DNA of 64,000 nucleotides from Aliidongia dinghuensis. Lineage in GTDB: Bacteria; Pseudomonadota; Alphaproteobacteria; ATCC43930; CGMCC-115725. The stretch spans positions 310,001-374,000 of the forward strand of contig NZ_BMJQ01000005.1 in assembly GCF_014643535.1 (NCBI RefSeq), read 5' to 3'. Position 1 is the stretch's first letter; each line of letters starts with the position of its first letter. The position numbers and the translations under genes are program-made. This document shows positions 47,149 through 55,899 of this stretch, piece by piece. The notes below the pieces were generated by a model. The model saw only the letters and a list, made by a program, of their open reading frames with translations, ran no database searches and had not been told where the DNA came from.

Positions 47149-48123
47149 ATGACGGTTCGGGCAGCGATCGTCGGGCTCGGCCGCTGGGGGCGGCGGTTGG
47201 TGGATTCGGTCGAGGGCAGCGACAAGATCCGCATCGTCGCGGGCGTCACCCGCCGGCTCGAGCGGGCGCAAGGCTTTGCTGCGGCCAAGGGCTTCCCGCT
47301 CGGCGCCGATTACGACGCGATATTGGCCGATCCCTCGATCGACGCCGTGATCCTGGCAACGCCGCACAGCCTGCATGCCGACCAGGTTGTGGCGGCCGCG
47401 GCAGCAGGCAAGCAGATCTTCTGCGACAAGCCGTTCACGCTCGACAAGGCGTCGGCCGAGCGGTCGGTCGCCGCCGCGCGCGAGGCGGGCGTGACACTCG
47501 CGGTCGGTTTCAACCGCCGCTTCCTGCCGGCGGTCCGGCAGCTCGAGCGGCTGATGGCTGACGGCACGATCGGTACCGTGCTTCATGCCGAGGCGCATTT
47601 CTCGGTCAACGCGATCGGCCGCTACGACGATGATTCCTGGCGGCTCGACCGGCGCGAGGTGCCGGGCGGCGGGCTCACCGGGCTGGGCATCCACCTGATC
47701 GATGCCATGATCGACCTGATGGGGCCGATCACGAGCGTGTTTGCCCAGACGAGCCAGCGTGTGATGCGTGAGGTCGACGACACGACGGCCGTGCTGTTCC
47801 GTTTCGAAAGCGGTGCCAGCGCGTCCCTCACGACCCTGCTCGCAACCCCGCAGCATTTCCGCTTTCACCTGTTCGGCTCGAACGCCCATGCCGAGCTGCG
47901 CGGGCCGGACCGGCTCGAGCTCACCCGGCTCGGCCGCGACGTGCCGGAAGTGACGGCGTTCCCGCCGGTCGACATCGAGCGCGCGGAGCTCGAGGCCTTC
48001 GCCGACGCGATCCGGGGCGGGGCGACCTTCCCGGTCAGTGCGGCCCAGGCGATCCATGGCGCCGCCGTGTTCGAAGCGATCCTGCGCTCGGCCGCCGAGG
48101 GTGCGCCCGTCACGGTCGGCTGA
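47149..48123 (+). CDS. Gfo/Idh/MocA family oxidoreductase
   Basis: This NAD(P)-dependent sugar or inositol dehydrogenase-like protein has an N-terminal Rossmann fold (AAIVGLGRWGRR), the ATPHSLHADQV segment and the CDKPF motif (the family E/D-K-P). A C-terminal substrate domain has GGGLTGLGIHLID. The frame has ATGs at 47143 and 47149. AGGGG at 47138-47142 touches the first but lies 6 nt before the second, so I choose 47149 (324 residues). It is divergent from the acyl-CoA synthetase. The substrate is unknown. Confidence 0.88.
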   Translation: MTVRAAIVGLGRWGRRLVDSVEGSDKIRIVAGVTRRLERAQGFAAAKGFPLGADYDAILADPSIDAVILATPHSLHADQVVAAAAAGKQIFCDKPFTLDKASAERSVAAAREAGVTLAVGFNRRFLPAVRQLERLMADGTIGTVLHAEAHFSVNAIGRYDDDSWRLDRREVPGGGLTGLGIHLIDAMIDLMGPITSVFAQTSQRVMREVDDTTAVLFRFESGASASLTTLLATPQHFRFHLFGSNAHAELRGPDRLELTRLGRDVPEVTAFPPVDIERAELEAFADAIRGGATFPVSAAQAIHGAAVFEAILRSAAEGAPVTVG

Positions 48124-48224
48124 CGGTATTCACTGGCGTCAGGCCGCCTTGCATGTTCGCCGGTTGGCGGCGGGATAGGGCGGCCCTAGAGTGAGCGACC
48201 CGACCCTTGGATCCATGACCCGCC

Positions 48225-50285
48225 ATGCCGCTCGACATCGCCCATTCGGTCTGCCCGCACGATTGCCCCTCGACCTGCGCGCTCGAGGTCGAGCGGCTCG
48301 ACGCGCGCACCATCGGGCGGGTGCATGGTGGGCGCAAGGACGGCTACACGGCGGGCGTGGTCTGCGCCAAGGTGGCGCGCTATGCCGAGCGGCAGCATCA
48401 TCCGGACCGGCTCGCCCGGCCGCTGCGCCGCGTCGGGCCGAAGGGCGTGGGCCTGGCCGCCTTCGAGCCGATCTCGTGGGAGGACGCGCTCGACACGGTC
48501 GCGGCCAAATTCGCCGAGGCGGCGCGGCAGTACGGGCCGGAAACGGTCTGGCCCTATTTCTATGCCGGCACCATGGGCCATGTGCAGCGCGACGGCATCG
48601 ACCGCCTGCGCAACGTGATGAAATACTCGCGCCAGTACGGCACGATCTGCGTGGCACTCACGGACGCGGGCTGGATGGCCGGCGTCGGCGTCAAGCGCGG
48701 CACCGACAGCCGCGAGATCGCCGAGAGCGATCTCATCGTCGTCTGGGGCGGCAACCCGGTCGCGACCCAGGTCAACCTGATGAGCCACATCCAGCGCGCC
48801 CGCAAGCGGCGCGGCGCCAAGCTGGTCGTGGTCGACACCTATCGCACGCCCACGGCAGAGGTCGCCGATCTCGCGATCATCCTCCGGCCCGGCACGGACG
48901 CGGCGCTTGCCTGCGCGATCATGCATGTCGCCTTCAAGGAGGGCTATGCCGACCGGGACTACATGGCGCGCTACACCGACGTGCCCGACGCACTCGAGGC
49001 CCACGTGCGCGACCGGGACCCGGCCTGGGCGGCGCGGATCACCGGCCTGCCAGAGGAGACGATCTGGGAATTCGCCCGGCTCTACGGGCGGACCCAGCGC
49101 AGCTTCATCCGCGTCGGCTATGGCTTCTCGCGCGGCCGCAATGGCGCGGCGCAGGTTCATGCGGTCACCTGCCTGCCGGCGGTGACCGGCGCCTGGAAGC
49201 ACCGGGGCGGCGGTGCGCTCTACGCCGGCGGCGCGCTCTACAGCCTGAAGAAGAGTGTGATCCAGGGGCTCGATGCGGTCGACACGACCGTGCGCGAGCT
49301 CGACATGTCGCGCATCGGCCCCGTGCTGACCGGCGATGCCGAGGCCTTGAAGGGCGGGCCGCCGGTTACCGCCATGCTGATCCAGAACACGAACCCGATG
49401 GTGGTGGCGCCCGATCTCGCCAACGTGCACCGGGGTTTCCGGCGCGACGACCTGTTCGTCTGCGTGCACGAGCAGTTCATGACCGAGACGGCAGCAATGG
49501 CCGACATCGTGCTGCCGGCCACGACCTTCCTCGAGCACGACGACATCTACACCGCGTCCGGCCACACGATGCTGCAGATCGCGAAGCAGGCGGTCGAGCC
49601 GTTCGGCGAGGCGCGCGAGAACCACTTCGTCATCCGTGAGCTCGCGCGCCGGCTCGGTGCCCGGCATCCGGGCTTCGAAATGAGCGCCTGGGAGCTCATC
49701 GAGCGCACGCTCGCCGACACCGGCTTTCCGCCGGCCGAGACGTTCCTCGAGGGCCGCGGCCATGATTGCGCCCTGCCGTTCGAGACCATGCATTTCCTCG
49801 ACGGCTTCGGCCACAAGGACGGCCGGTTCCATTTCCAGGCGGATTGGAGCGGGCTCGGGCCCGACGGCGCGCGGCTGTCGGCCTTGCCGGACCAGAACTG
49901 GGTCATCGACCGCGAGACGGCGGCGAAGCCGTTCCGGCTGGTGACGGCGCCGGCGCGCAGCTTCCTCAACTCGACCTTCGGCGAGACGCCCGGCAGCCGG
50001 CAGCGCGAGGGCAATCCGCGCGTGCTGATCCATCCGGACGACCTGGCGGCGCTCGGGGCCGCGGACGGCACACGGCTCCGGCTCGGCAACGAGCGCGGCT
50101 CGGTCGTGGTGCCGGCCCGCGCGTTCGACGGCATCCGGCACGGCGTGGTCGTGGTCGAGGGCATCTGGCCCAACCGCGCGTTCGAGGAGGGCGTCGGCAT
50201 CAACGTGCTGACGAGCGCCGAGCCCGGCCTGCCGGCCGGGGGTGCGGTGTTCCACGACACGGCGATCTGGATCCGCCCGGCGTAA
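48225..50285 (+). CDS. Molybdopterin oxidoreductase, DMSO reductase family
   Basis: This 686-residue molybdenum or tungsten bis-MGD enzyme has an N-terminal [4Fe-4S] site made by Cys10, Cys14, Cys18 and Cys47 (CPHDCPSTC and GVVCAK). It has the cofactor-binding VVWGGNPVATQVNLM, LIQNTNPMVVAPD and ADIVLPATTFLEHDD blocks, and a C-terminal dinucleotide-binding domain (VLIHPDDLAALGAADG). No signal peptide is seen, so it is probably cytoplasmic. No redox partner subunits are adjacent. It resembles the stand-alone formate-dehydrogenase-like group whose substrates are mostly unknown. Confidence 0.9.
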   Translation: MPLDIAHSVCPHDCPSTCALEVERLDARTIGRVHGGRKDGYTAGVVCAKVARYAERQHHPDRLARPLRRVGPKGVGLAAFEPISWEDALDTVAAKFAEAARQYGPETVWPYFYAGTMGHVQRDGIDRLRNVMKYSRQYGTICVALTDAGWMAGVGVKRGTDSREIAESDLIVVWGGNPVATQVNLMSHIQRARKRRGAKLVVVDTYRTPTAEVADLAIILRPGTDAALACAIMHVAFKEGYADRDYMARYTDVPDALEAHVRDRDPAWAARITGLPEETIWEFARLYGRTQRSFIRVGYGFSRGRNGAAQVHAVTCLPAVTGAWKHRGGGALYAGGALYSLKKSVIQGLDAVDTTVRELDMSRIGPVLTGDAEALKGGPPVTAMLIQNTNPMVVAPDLANVHRGFRRDDLFVCVHEQFMTETAAMADIVLPATTFLEHDDIYTASGHTMLQIAKQAVEPFGEARENHFVIRELARRLGARHPGFEMSAWELIERTLADTGFPPAETFLEGRGHDCALPFETMHFLDGFGHKDGRFHFQADWSGLGPDGARLSALPDQNWVIDRETAAKPFRLVTAPARSFLNSTFGETPGSRQREGNPRVLIHPDDLAALGAADGTRLRLGNERGSVVVPARAFDGIRHGVVVVEGIWPNRAFEEGVGINVLTSAEPGLPAGGAVFHDTAIWIRPA

Positions 50286-50303
50286 GGTCGGGCGACCCAC
50301 GAT

Positions 50304-50335
50304 GGCCGTCATCCCCGCCTTCCGCGGGAATGACG
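50304..50335. repeat. Palindromic intergenic repeat, family A (single unit)
   Basis: CGTCATCCCCGC-cttc-CGCGGGAATGACG forms one hairpin of the family seen as a pair at 31838-31950. It lies after the molybdopterin oxidoreductase and may act as its transcript end. Confidence 0.65.
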
Positions 50336-50545
50336 GTAAAATTCCATGCAGTAGAGTCCTCAGCCACTTCCACACCACAGTAGTTGCTGCACGCCAAGTG
50401 GTATGGCACAGAATGCCGCATTGATCGGGAACGGGACGACCCTGTCGGCCGTTGTTGCCTCGGACGCATTGGTGCGCCGCAGCATTGGCAGGGTCGCGCA
50501 TCGAGAATTCGATGCCGCGGCCTGGGCCGTCCGAAGGGGATGTTT

Positions 50546-51415
50546 ATGGGTCACAAGATTCGCAAGGCCGTATTTCCGGTGGCAGGCCTCGGCACGCGCT
50601 TTCTACCGGCGACCAAGGCCATGCCGAAGGAGATGCTGACGGTCGTCGACAAGCCGGTGATCCAATACGCGCTCGAAGAGGCGCGCGCCGCCGGGATCGA
50701 GGAGTTCATCTTCGTCACCGGCCGCAACAAGACGGCGCTCGAGGATCATTTCGACTATTCCTACGAGCTGCAGCGCACGCTCGAGGAGCGCGGCAAGAAG
50801 GAAGCGCTCGAGGGCATCAACAGCTGGCTGCCGAAGCCTGGCCAGGTCGCTTCCGTGCGCCAGCAGTTGCCGCTCGGCCTCGGCCACGCGGTGCTGTGCG
50901 CCAAGCATCTGGTCGGCAACGAGCCGTTCGCCGTCATCCTGCCCGACGACCTCGTGCTGTCGAAGACGCCGTGCATGAAGCAGCTGGTCGACGTGCATGA
51001 GGAGACCAGCGGCAATGTGGTGGCCGTGGTCGACGTGCCGCGCGAGCACACCAAGCGCTACGGCATCCTCGACGTCTCGTCCGACGACGGGCGCCTGGCC
51101 TCGGTCAAGGGCCTGGTCGAGAAGCCTGATCCGGCCGAGGCGCCGTCGACGCTCTCGATCATCGGCCGCTATATCCTGACGCCCGCGATCTTCGATCACC
51201 TGGAGAAGACCGGCCGCGGCGCCGGCGGCGAGATCCAGCTGACCGACGCCATGGTGAAGCTCCTGGGCCAAGAGCCGTTCCACGGCCTGCGCTTCGAGGG
51301 CAAGCGCTATGATTGCGGCGACAAGCTGGGCTTCCTCGAGGCCAACATCGCCTTCGGCCTGGCGCGCGCGGACGTCGCCCAGGACCTGCGCCGCGTCATC
51401 GCAGAGCTGACCTGA
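50546..51415 (+). CDS. galU: UTP--glucose-1-phosphate uridylyltransferase
   Basis: GalU makes UDP-glucose from UTP and glucose-1-phosphate for polysaccharide and envelope synthesis. Two ATGs lie at 50540 and 50546. AAGGGGA at 50534-50540 is correctly spaced only for the second, giving 289 residues from MGHKIRKAVF. The nucleotide-binding PVAGLGTRFLPATKAMPKEM, the VTGRNKTALEDHFD helix, LPLGLGHAVLCAK and the RYDCGDKLGF C-terminal motif are standard. It is followed 57 bp later by a phosphohexomutase that would supply its substrate. Confidence 0.95.
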   Translation: MGHKIRKAVFPVAGLGTRFLPATKAMPKEMLTVVDKPVIQYALEEARAAGIEEFIFVTGRNKTALEDHFDYSYELQRTLEERGKKEALEGINSWLPKPGQVASVRQQLPLGLGHAVLCAKHLVGNEPFAVILPDDLVLSKTPCMKQLVDVHEETSGNVVAVVDVPREHTKRYGILDVSSDDGRLASVKGLVEKPDPAEAPSTLSIIGRYILTPAIFDHLEKTGRGAGGEIQLTDAMVKLLGQEPFHGLRFEGKRYDCGDKLGFLEANIAFGLARADVAQDLRRVIAELT

Positions 51416-51472
51416 ACCCGCTAATCTTCGATCCTGTCTGATCCTTCTTCGACCTCAAAAGAGAGCTTCCCG

Positions 51473-52852
51473 ATGAGCCACCAGTTCGACCCGACGATCC
51501 TGCGCGAATACGACATCCGCGGCATCGTGGGCGAGACCCTCAAGGCCGAGGACGCGCGCGCCATCGGCCGCAGCTACGGCTCGATGCTGGCGCGGAGCGG
51601 CGGCAAGTGCGCCGCCATCGGCTATGACGGCCGCCTGTCCTCGCCGATGCTGGAGGAGGCGACGGTCCAGGGCCTCAACGAGGCCGGCATCGACGTGGTG
51701 CGGATCGGGCGCGGGCCGACGCCCATGCTCTATTACGCGGTCAACACGGTGCCGGGCGTCGACGGCGGCATCATGATCACCGGCTCGCACAACCCGCCGA
51801 ACTACAACGGCTTCAAGATGATGAAGGGCAAGAAGTCCTTCTTCGGCAAGGATATCCAGGCGTTGGGCCAGGTGGCGGCCAAGGGCGACTGGACGAGCGG
51901 CCAGGGCACGGCGCGGCAGATCTCGGTGTTCGACGAATATGTCGCGCGCATCGCCCAGGACTATGACGGCAAGAAGCCGCTCAAGGTCGTGTGGGACGCC
52001 GGCAACGGTGCGACAGGCGACGCCCTCGTCCAGCTCGTCAAGAAGCTGCCGGGCACGCATATCCTCCTGAACGAGGTGATCGACGGCACCTTCCCGGCCC
52101 ATCATCCGGACCCGACCGAGCCGCACAATCTCATCCAGCTGCAGGAGAAGGTCGCGGCCGACAAGGCCGACCTCGGCATCGCGTTCGACGGCGACGGCGA
52201 CCGCATCGGCGTCATCGACGCCAAGGGCCGCATCCTGTGGGGCGACCAGCTGATGATCATCCTGGCTGACGACGTGCTGAAGGCGAAGCCCGGCTCGACC
52301 ATCATTGCCGACGTCAAGGCGAGCCAGGTGCTCTACGACGAGATCGCCCGCATGGGCGGTGCCCCCTTGATGTGGCGCACCGGCCATTCGCTCATCAAGA
52401 GCAAGATGGCCGAGACCGGGGCGCCGCTCGCCGGCGAGATGAGCGGCCATATCTTCTTCGCCGACCGCTACTACGGCTACGACGATGCGCTCTATGCCGC
52501 GGTCCGGCTCTTGGGCATCGTCGCCCGCTCGGACGAGACGATTACCCAGGTGCGCGACCGGCTACCGACCGTGCTCAACACGCCGGAACTGCGTTTCCCC
52601 TGCTCCGAGACGCGCAAGTTCCAGGTGATCGACGAGGTGAAGGCCCGGCTCGAAGCGGCCGGCGCCGACGTCTCGGCGATCGATGGCGTGCGCGTCAACA
52701 CGGCGGACGGCTGGTGGCTGCTGCGCGCGTCCAATACCCAGGACGTGCTGGTCGCCCGCGCCGAGGCCAAGGACGAGGCGGGCCTCGCACGCCTCAAGGC
52801 GATCCTGGCCGAGCAGCTCAAAGCCAGCGACATCGCGCCGCCGGCTTTCTAA
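51473..52852 (+). CDS. Phosphoglucomutase/phosphomannomutase
   Basis: This alpha-D-phosphohexomutase converts glucose-6-P or mannose-6-P to the 1-phosphate. The 459-residue protein has the phosphoserine loop TGSHNPPN with Ser105, the Mg site DGDGDR at 239-244, the sugar-binding GEMSGHIFF loop and the phosphate-binding RASNTQD near the C-terminus. It resembles the bifunctional AlgC/PMM type. It lies just after galU, so the pair makes nucleotide-sugar precursors, and both are on the plus strand in a likely operon. Confidence 0.93.
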   Translation: MSHQFDPTILREYDIRGIVGETLKAEDARAIGRSYGSMLARSGGKCAAIGYDGRLSSPMLEEATVQGLNEAGIDVVRIGRGPTPMLYYAVNTVPGVDGGIMITGSHNPPNYNGFKMMKGKKSFFGKDIQALGQVAAKGDWTSGQGTARQISVFDEYVARIAQDYDGKKPLKVVWDAGNGATGDALVQLVKKLPGTHILLNEVIDGTFPAHHPDPTEPHNLIQLQEKVAADKADLGIAFDGDGDRIGVIDAKGRILWGDQLMIILADDVLKAKPGSTIIADVKASQVLYDEIARMGGAPLMWRTGHSLIKSKMAETGAPLAGEMSGHIFFADRYYGYDDALYAAVRLLGIVARSDETITQVRDRLPTVLNTPELRFPCSETRKFQVIDEVKARLEAAGADVSAIDGVRVNTADGWWLLRASNTQDVLVARAEAKDEAGLARLKAILAEQLKASDIAPPAF

Positions 52853-52882
52853 GCGGGCTTAGCCTCGAAAGCGGGGAGCATC

Positions 52883-53179
52883 ATGCGAAGGCCTCTTCTG
52901 CTGATGCTCCCATTGCTGGCTGCCGCTAACGGGGCGCTCGCCGCCTCGTGCAAGGAGACGGCGGGCGCCGAGCAGGCCAAGGCCTATGTCGAGCAATGCC
53001 TCGAGGTCTCGCCCGCGACCCATCCGCCCTGCAACGCCCTGAACCCGTGCGAGCTCATCCAGGACGAGATCCGGCGCGGCTGCGCCATCCTGGTGAAATC
53101 CGGCGATGACGTGCCGCCCTTCTGCAAGTCCGAACTGCCGCCGGGCCAGAAGGACGAGGGGCAGGAGGAGCCGGAGTAG
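52883..53179 (+). CDS. Small secreted cysteine-rich protein
   Basis: I do not recognise this 98-residue protein. It has a clear signal peptide (RRPLLLMLPLLAAANGALAAS, cleavage likely after ALA) and six Cys in the mature part (Cys23, 39, 50, 56, 67 and 81). They could form three disulfides in the periplasm. The tail is acidic (QKDEGQEEPE). It starts 30 bp after the phosphohexomutase and may be on the same transcript. No known metal or heme motif is visible. Confidence 0.65.
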   Translation: MRRPLLLMLPLLAAANGALAASCKETAGAEQAKAYVEQCLEVSPATHPPCNALNPCELIQDEIRRGCAILVKSGDDVPPFCKSELPPGQKDEGQEEPE

Positions 53180-53184
53180 GGGCG

Positions 53185-53427
53185 ATGCAAGAGCAGCGCT
53201 TCAAAGTGGTTAGTGGACCCTTCGAAGATCTTCGCGTCGTCATCATCGCGAGAAGCGATGGGCCCTGGCGTTACGAGCAAGAGCGCTATTTCCCTCCTGT
53301 TCCAGAGGATGGAGACCGAGGCGGCTGGCAGGCCTTTGGTGCCTCGGGTATCTTTCCAACCGCAGAAGCGGCTGAGCGCGATGCGCATCGTTCAGTGCCC
53401 TGGCTACGACCTCAGATCTCGGACTGA
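53185..53427 (+). CDS. Small hypothetical protein, 80 residues
   Basis: I do not recognise this protein. It begins 5 bp after the Cys-rich gene and reads MQEQRFKVVSGPFEDLRVVIIARSD, with a compact, aromatic-rich composition and no signal peptide or membrane span. Codon usage is less GC3-biased than its neighbours, and its reality rests only on the close spacing and the open frame, so it could be a chance frame. Confidence 0.4.
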   Translation: MQEQRFKVVSGPFEDLRVVIIARSDGPWRYEQERYFPPVPEDGDRGGWQAFGASGIFPTAEAAERDAHRSVPWLRPQISD

Positions 53428-53503
53428 GATACGGTCGTGCCCCTGCACTGAAATCGACAGCGCTTGACTCCTTCATCGCTCCCAGCGCAGCATTTCGCCC
53501 GCA

Positions 53504-53596
53504 ATGACCCATTCTTTCGCCCATCTGACCATCGTAACCAACCAGGCTTGGACCTGGTGGTGGCGTTCGTCCGTGGGCGATCCCGACGGCTGCTGA
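53504..53596 (+). CDS. trpL: Tryptophan operon leader peptide
   Basis: This 30-codon frame begins MTHSFAHLTIVTNQAWTWWWR. Four of five consecutive codons, residues 16 and 18-20, are TGG. Such a run is the hallmark of trp leader peptides, where ribosome stalling at Trp codons under tryptophan shortage blocks the downstream terminator. Its TGA is at 53594-53596. A perfect terminator follows 34 bp later and trpE after that. Part of the leader should pair with the terminator's left arm; the exact alternative helices need folding. Confidence 0.9.
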   Translation: MTHSFAHLTIVTNQAWTWWWRSSVGDPDGC

Positions 53597-53630
53597 CCGC
53601 GCGCGCGTAAGCACCGTCTCTGCGATTGAA

Positions 53631-53663
53631 GCCCACCAAGCCCGCTTGGTGGGCTTTTTCTTT
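53631..53663 (+). terminator. trp attenuator terminator
   Basis: GCCCACCAAG (53631-53640) and CTTGGTGGGC (53645-53654) pair perfectly over 10 bp around CCCG and run into TTTTTCTTT. It lies between trpL and the trpE ATG at 53691, exactly where an attenuator belongs. Confidence 0.93.
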
Positions 53664-53690
53664 GTCCAAACCTTGCCTGGAAGCCGCCCC

Positions 53691-55157
53691 ATGATCTCGA
53701 AAATCCCGGTCCAGCTCGACCGCACTTCCATCCCATTCCTGCCGCCGCTCTCGGCGGCGCTCGCCCTCCGCCGGCTGCATGGCGCCGATGGTGTTTTCCT
53801 GATGGAGGCGCTGGCCGGGCCCGATCCGGCCGAGCGCCGGGCGTTCGTCGGATTCGGTCCGCTCCTGGCTCTCGAAATCCGCGACCGGGCCGTACGGTTC
53901 GGCGGATCGCCGGCGCTGGTCGCGGCGATCCGGGATGCGACCGCCGACCTGCTGTCCGAGGGCGAGGTTGCGGCCGATGGGCTCTGGGCGCTGTTGCGCC
54001 GGATTCGAGACAGCTTCGCGGTCGCAGGGCATTCCGATCCGGGGGCGGCCTACGGCTTCGGCTTCGTGGGCTATCTGGGCTACGACACGGTGCGGTTCGT
54101 CGAGGATCTGCCGATGCGCATCCCGCGCGGCGATGATCTGCCCGACATCGCGCTCATGCTCTGCCGCGGCGCGCTCTCGTTCGATCTCGCCCGCGGGACG
54201 GCCGAACTGGTGACGGCGCGCGGGCCGCATTGGGAGCCGGTCGATCTGGAGGAGCTGCTGGAACGGCTCGACGGCGCCCGGGCCGAGGGCGAGGAGGCTG
54301 CGATCCCCGCCGTGCCGGTGCCGCGCCGCGTCACGGACTCGATCGACCAGGCAAGCTACGAAGCCGGCGTCGCGACGGCGCTCGACCATATCGGGCTCGG
54401 CGACATCTATCAGGTCCAGCTGGGCCACGCCCTCACCATCGAGACCGAGGCGAGCCCGCTCTCGGTCTATCGCCGGCTGCGCGTGCGCAACCCGGCGCCC
54501 TACATGGTGCTGGCGCGCGTGGCCGGCACCGAGCTGGTCGGCGCCAGCCCGGAAGTGTTCCTGCGCATCGAGCGGCGACGGGCGACCATGCGGCCGCTCG
54601 CGGGCACGATCCGGCGCGGCGCCACGCCCGCGCTTGATGCGGCCCAGGCCGAGAAGCTCCGGACCGACCCGAAGGAGATCGCCGAGCATGTCATGCTGGT
54701 CGACCTCTGCCGCAACGACCTCGGCCGCATCGCGACACCGGAGAGCCTGGCTGTGCCGCAGCTCTTGGCGACCGAAGGGTACAGCCACGTGTTCCATCTC
54801 GTCTCGACGGTGACGGCCGATCTGGCGCTCGGCACGGACGAGTACGACGCGATCGCCGCGAGCTTCCCGGCCGGCACCATGAGCGGCGCGCCGAAAGTCC
54901 GCGCCATGGAGATCATCGAGGATCTGGAGACCAGCCGGCGCGGCCTCTATGCCGGCGCCTTCGGGCTCATCGATTTCGCGGGCTTCGTCGATACCGGCCT
55001 CGCGATCCGCACGGCGCTGCACGACGGGCGCCACTACACCATCCGCGCGTCGGCCGGGATCGTCGCGGATTCGAACCCCGCGGCCGAGTGGCGCGAGACG
55101 CTCGCCAAGCTCGGGGCCGGCTATTGGGCCATTACGAACGAGGAGCTCGTGCCATGA
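53691..55157 (+). CDS. trpE: Anthranilate synthase component I
   Basis: TrpE turns chorismate and ammonia (or glutamine via TrpG) into anthranilate, the first step of tryptophan synthesis. The 488-residue protein has the chorismate-utilising core: DIYQVQLGHALTIETEASPLSVYRRLR, GASPEVFLRIE, RPLAGTIRRG, EIAEHVMLVDLCRNDLGRI and SFPAGTMSGAPKVRAMEIIEDLE. Trp-binding residues sit near the N-terminus; the usual LLES reads LMEA (37-40). The leader with tandem Trp codons supports trpE over pabB. It overlaps trpG by 4 bp, and no trpD or trpC follows. Confidence 0.92.
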   Translation: MISKIPVQLDRTSIPFLPPLSAALALRRLHGADGVFLMEALAGPDPAERRAFVGFGPLLALEIRDRAVRFGGSPALVAAIRDATADLLSEGEVAADGLWALLRRIRDSFAVAGHSDPGAAYGFGFVGYLGYDTVRFVEDLPMRIPRGDDLPDIALMLCRGALSFDLARGTAELVTARGPHWEPVDLEELLERLDGARAEGEEAAIPAVPVPRRVTDSIDQASYEAGVATALDHIGLGDIYQVQLGHALTIETEASPLSVYRRLRVRNPAPYMVLARVAGTELVGASPEVFLRIERRRATMRPLAGTIRRGATPALDAAQAEKLRTDPKEIAEHVMLVDLCRNDLGRIATPESLAVPQLLATEGYSHVFHLVSTVTADLALGTDEYDAIAASFPAGTMSGAPKVRAMEIIEDLETSRRGLYAGAFGLIDFAGFVDTGLAIRTALHDGRHYTIRASAGIVADSNPAAEWRETLAKLGAGYWAITNEELVP

Positions 55158-55744
55158 AGGCGCTGTTGATCGATGCCTACGACAGTTTCGTCTACATCAT
55201 CCGGCAATATCTGCTGGAGGCCGGCCTGGACGTCCCGGTCGTGCGCAACGACCGGGTGACGGGCGACGAGATCGAGGCGATGCGGCCCGACCTGATCGTG
55301 CTGGGGCCTGGCCCGGGCCATCCCGCCGATGCCGGCTATGTCGGCATGCTCGACCGGTTCGCCGGCCGCCTGCCGATCCTGGGCGTCTGTCTCGGCCACC
55401 AGGCGATCGGGCTCGCGTTCGGCGGCAAGGTCGAGCGCGCGCGCCGGCTCATGCACGGCAAGACCAGCCCGATCGCCCATGACGGCGAGGGCTGCTTCAA
55501 GGACCAGGCCCAGCCTTTCTCGGCGACGCGCTACCATTCGCTCGTCGTGGCGGAAGACGGGCTGCCCGACTGCCTCGCGGTCTCGGCGCGCGCCGAGGAC
55601 GACGGTCATATCATGGGGCTGCGTCACCGTTTCCTGCCGATCGAGTCCGTGCAGTTCCACCCGGAGAGCATCCGCACCGAGGCCGGCGCGCGGCTGTTCG
55701 GCAACTTCATCGACCGCGTCGCGGCCGGCGGTGCTGCTTGGTAG
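55154..55744 (+). CDS. trpG: Anthranilate synthase component II, glutamine amidotransferase
   Basis: TrpG is the class I glutamine amidotransferase that supplies ammonia to TrpE. The 196-residue protein has the LIDAYDSFVY start, the oxyanion GPGPGHP loop (51-57), the nucleophile in GVCLGHQAIG (Cys79), and the catalytic His169 and Glu171 in QFHPES. It overlaps trpE by 4 bp (ATGA), so the two subunits are translationally coupled. In several relatives these are fused into one protein; here they remain separate. PabA-type use in folate synthesis cannot be excluded. Confidence 0.92.
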   Translation: MKALLIDAYDSFVYIIRQYLLEAGLDVPVVRNDRVTGDEIEAMRPDLIVLGPGPGHPADAGYVGMLDRFAGRLPILGVCLGHQAIGLAFGGKVERARRLMHGKTSPIAHDGEGCFKDQAQPFSATRYHSLVVAEDGLPDCLAVSARAEDDGHIMGLRHRFLPIESVQFHPESIRTEAGARLFGNFIDRVAAGGAAW

Positions 55745-55832
55745 GGGAGGGGAGCGGCGGCGCGACCCTCACCCTCCCGCGTTCCGCGGATCCTCCCTCT
55801 CCCGCTTGCGGGAGTGGGCCGGGGTGAGGGTG
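55745..55832. repeat. Palindromic intergenic repeat, family B (copy 2)
   Basis: This contains the 19-mer GGCGGCGCGACCCTCACCC (55756-55774), identical to 24686-24704, and the hairpin CTCCCGCTTGCGGGAG. It lies between trpG and the bidirectional terminator. Confidence 0.7.
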
Positions 55833-55848
55833 TTCGCGTCGGAAAGCA

Positions 55849-55878
55849 AAAAGCCCGTCCGGGGCCGGACGGGCTTTT
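55849..55878. terminator. Bidirectional terminator between trpG and the carboxypeptidase gene
   Basis: AAAAGCCCGTCCGG and CCGGACGGGCTTTT are perfect inverted repeats around GG. U-runs form on both strands (TTTT on plus, TTTTT on minus). It ends both the trpEG message and the convergent dac-type gene, whose stop is at 55900. Confidence 0.9.
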
Positions 55879-55899
55879 CTGGTTTCGCTCCTGTGTCGC

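Noticed and set aside
50403..50420. TGGCAC followed by TGCC, like a sigma-54 promoter upstream of galU
   Set aside because: The GG-N10-GC spacing is not met, so it does not fit.
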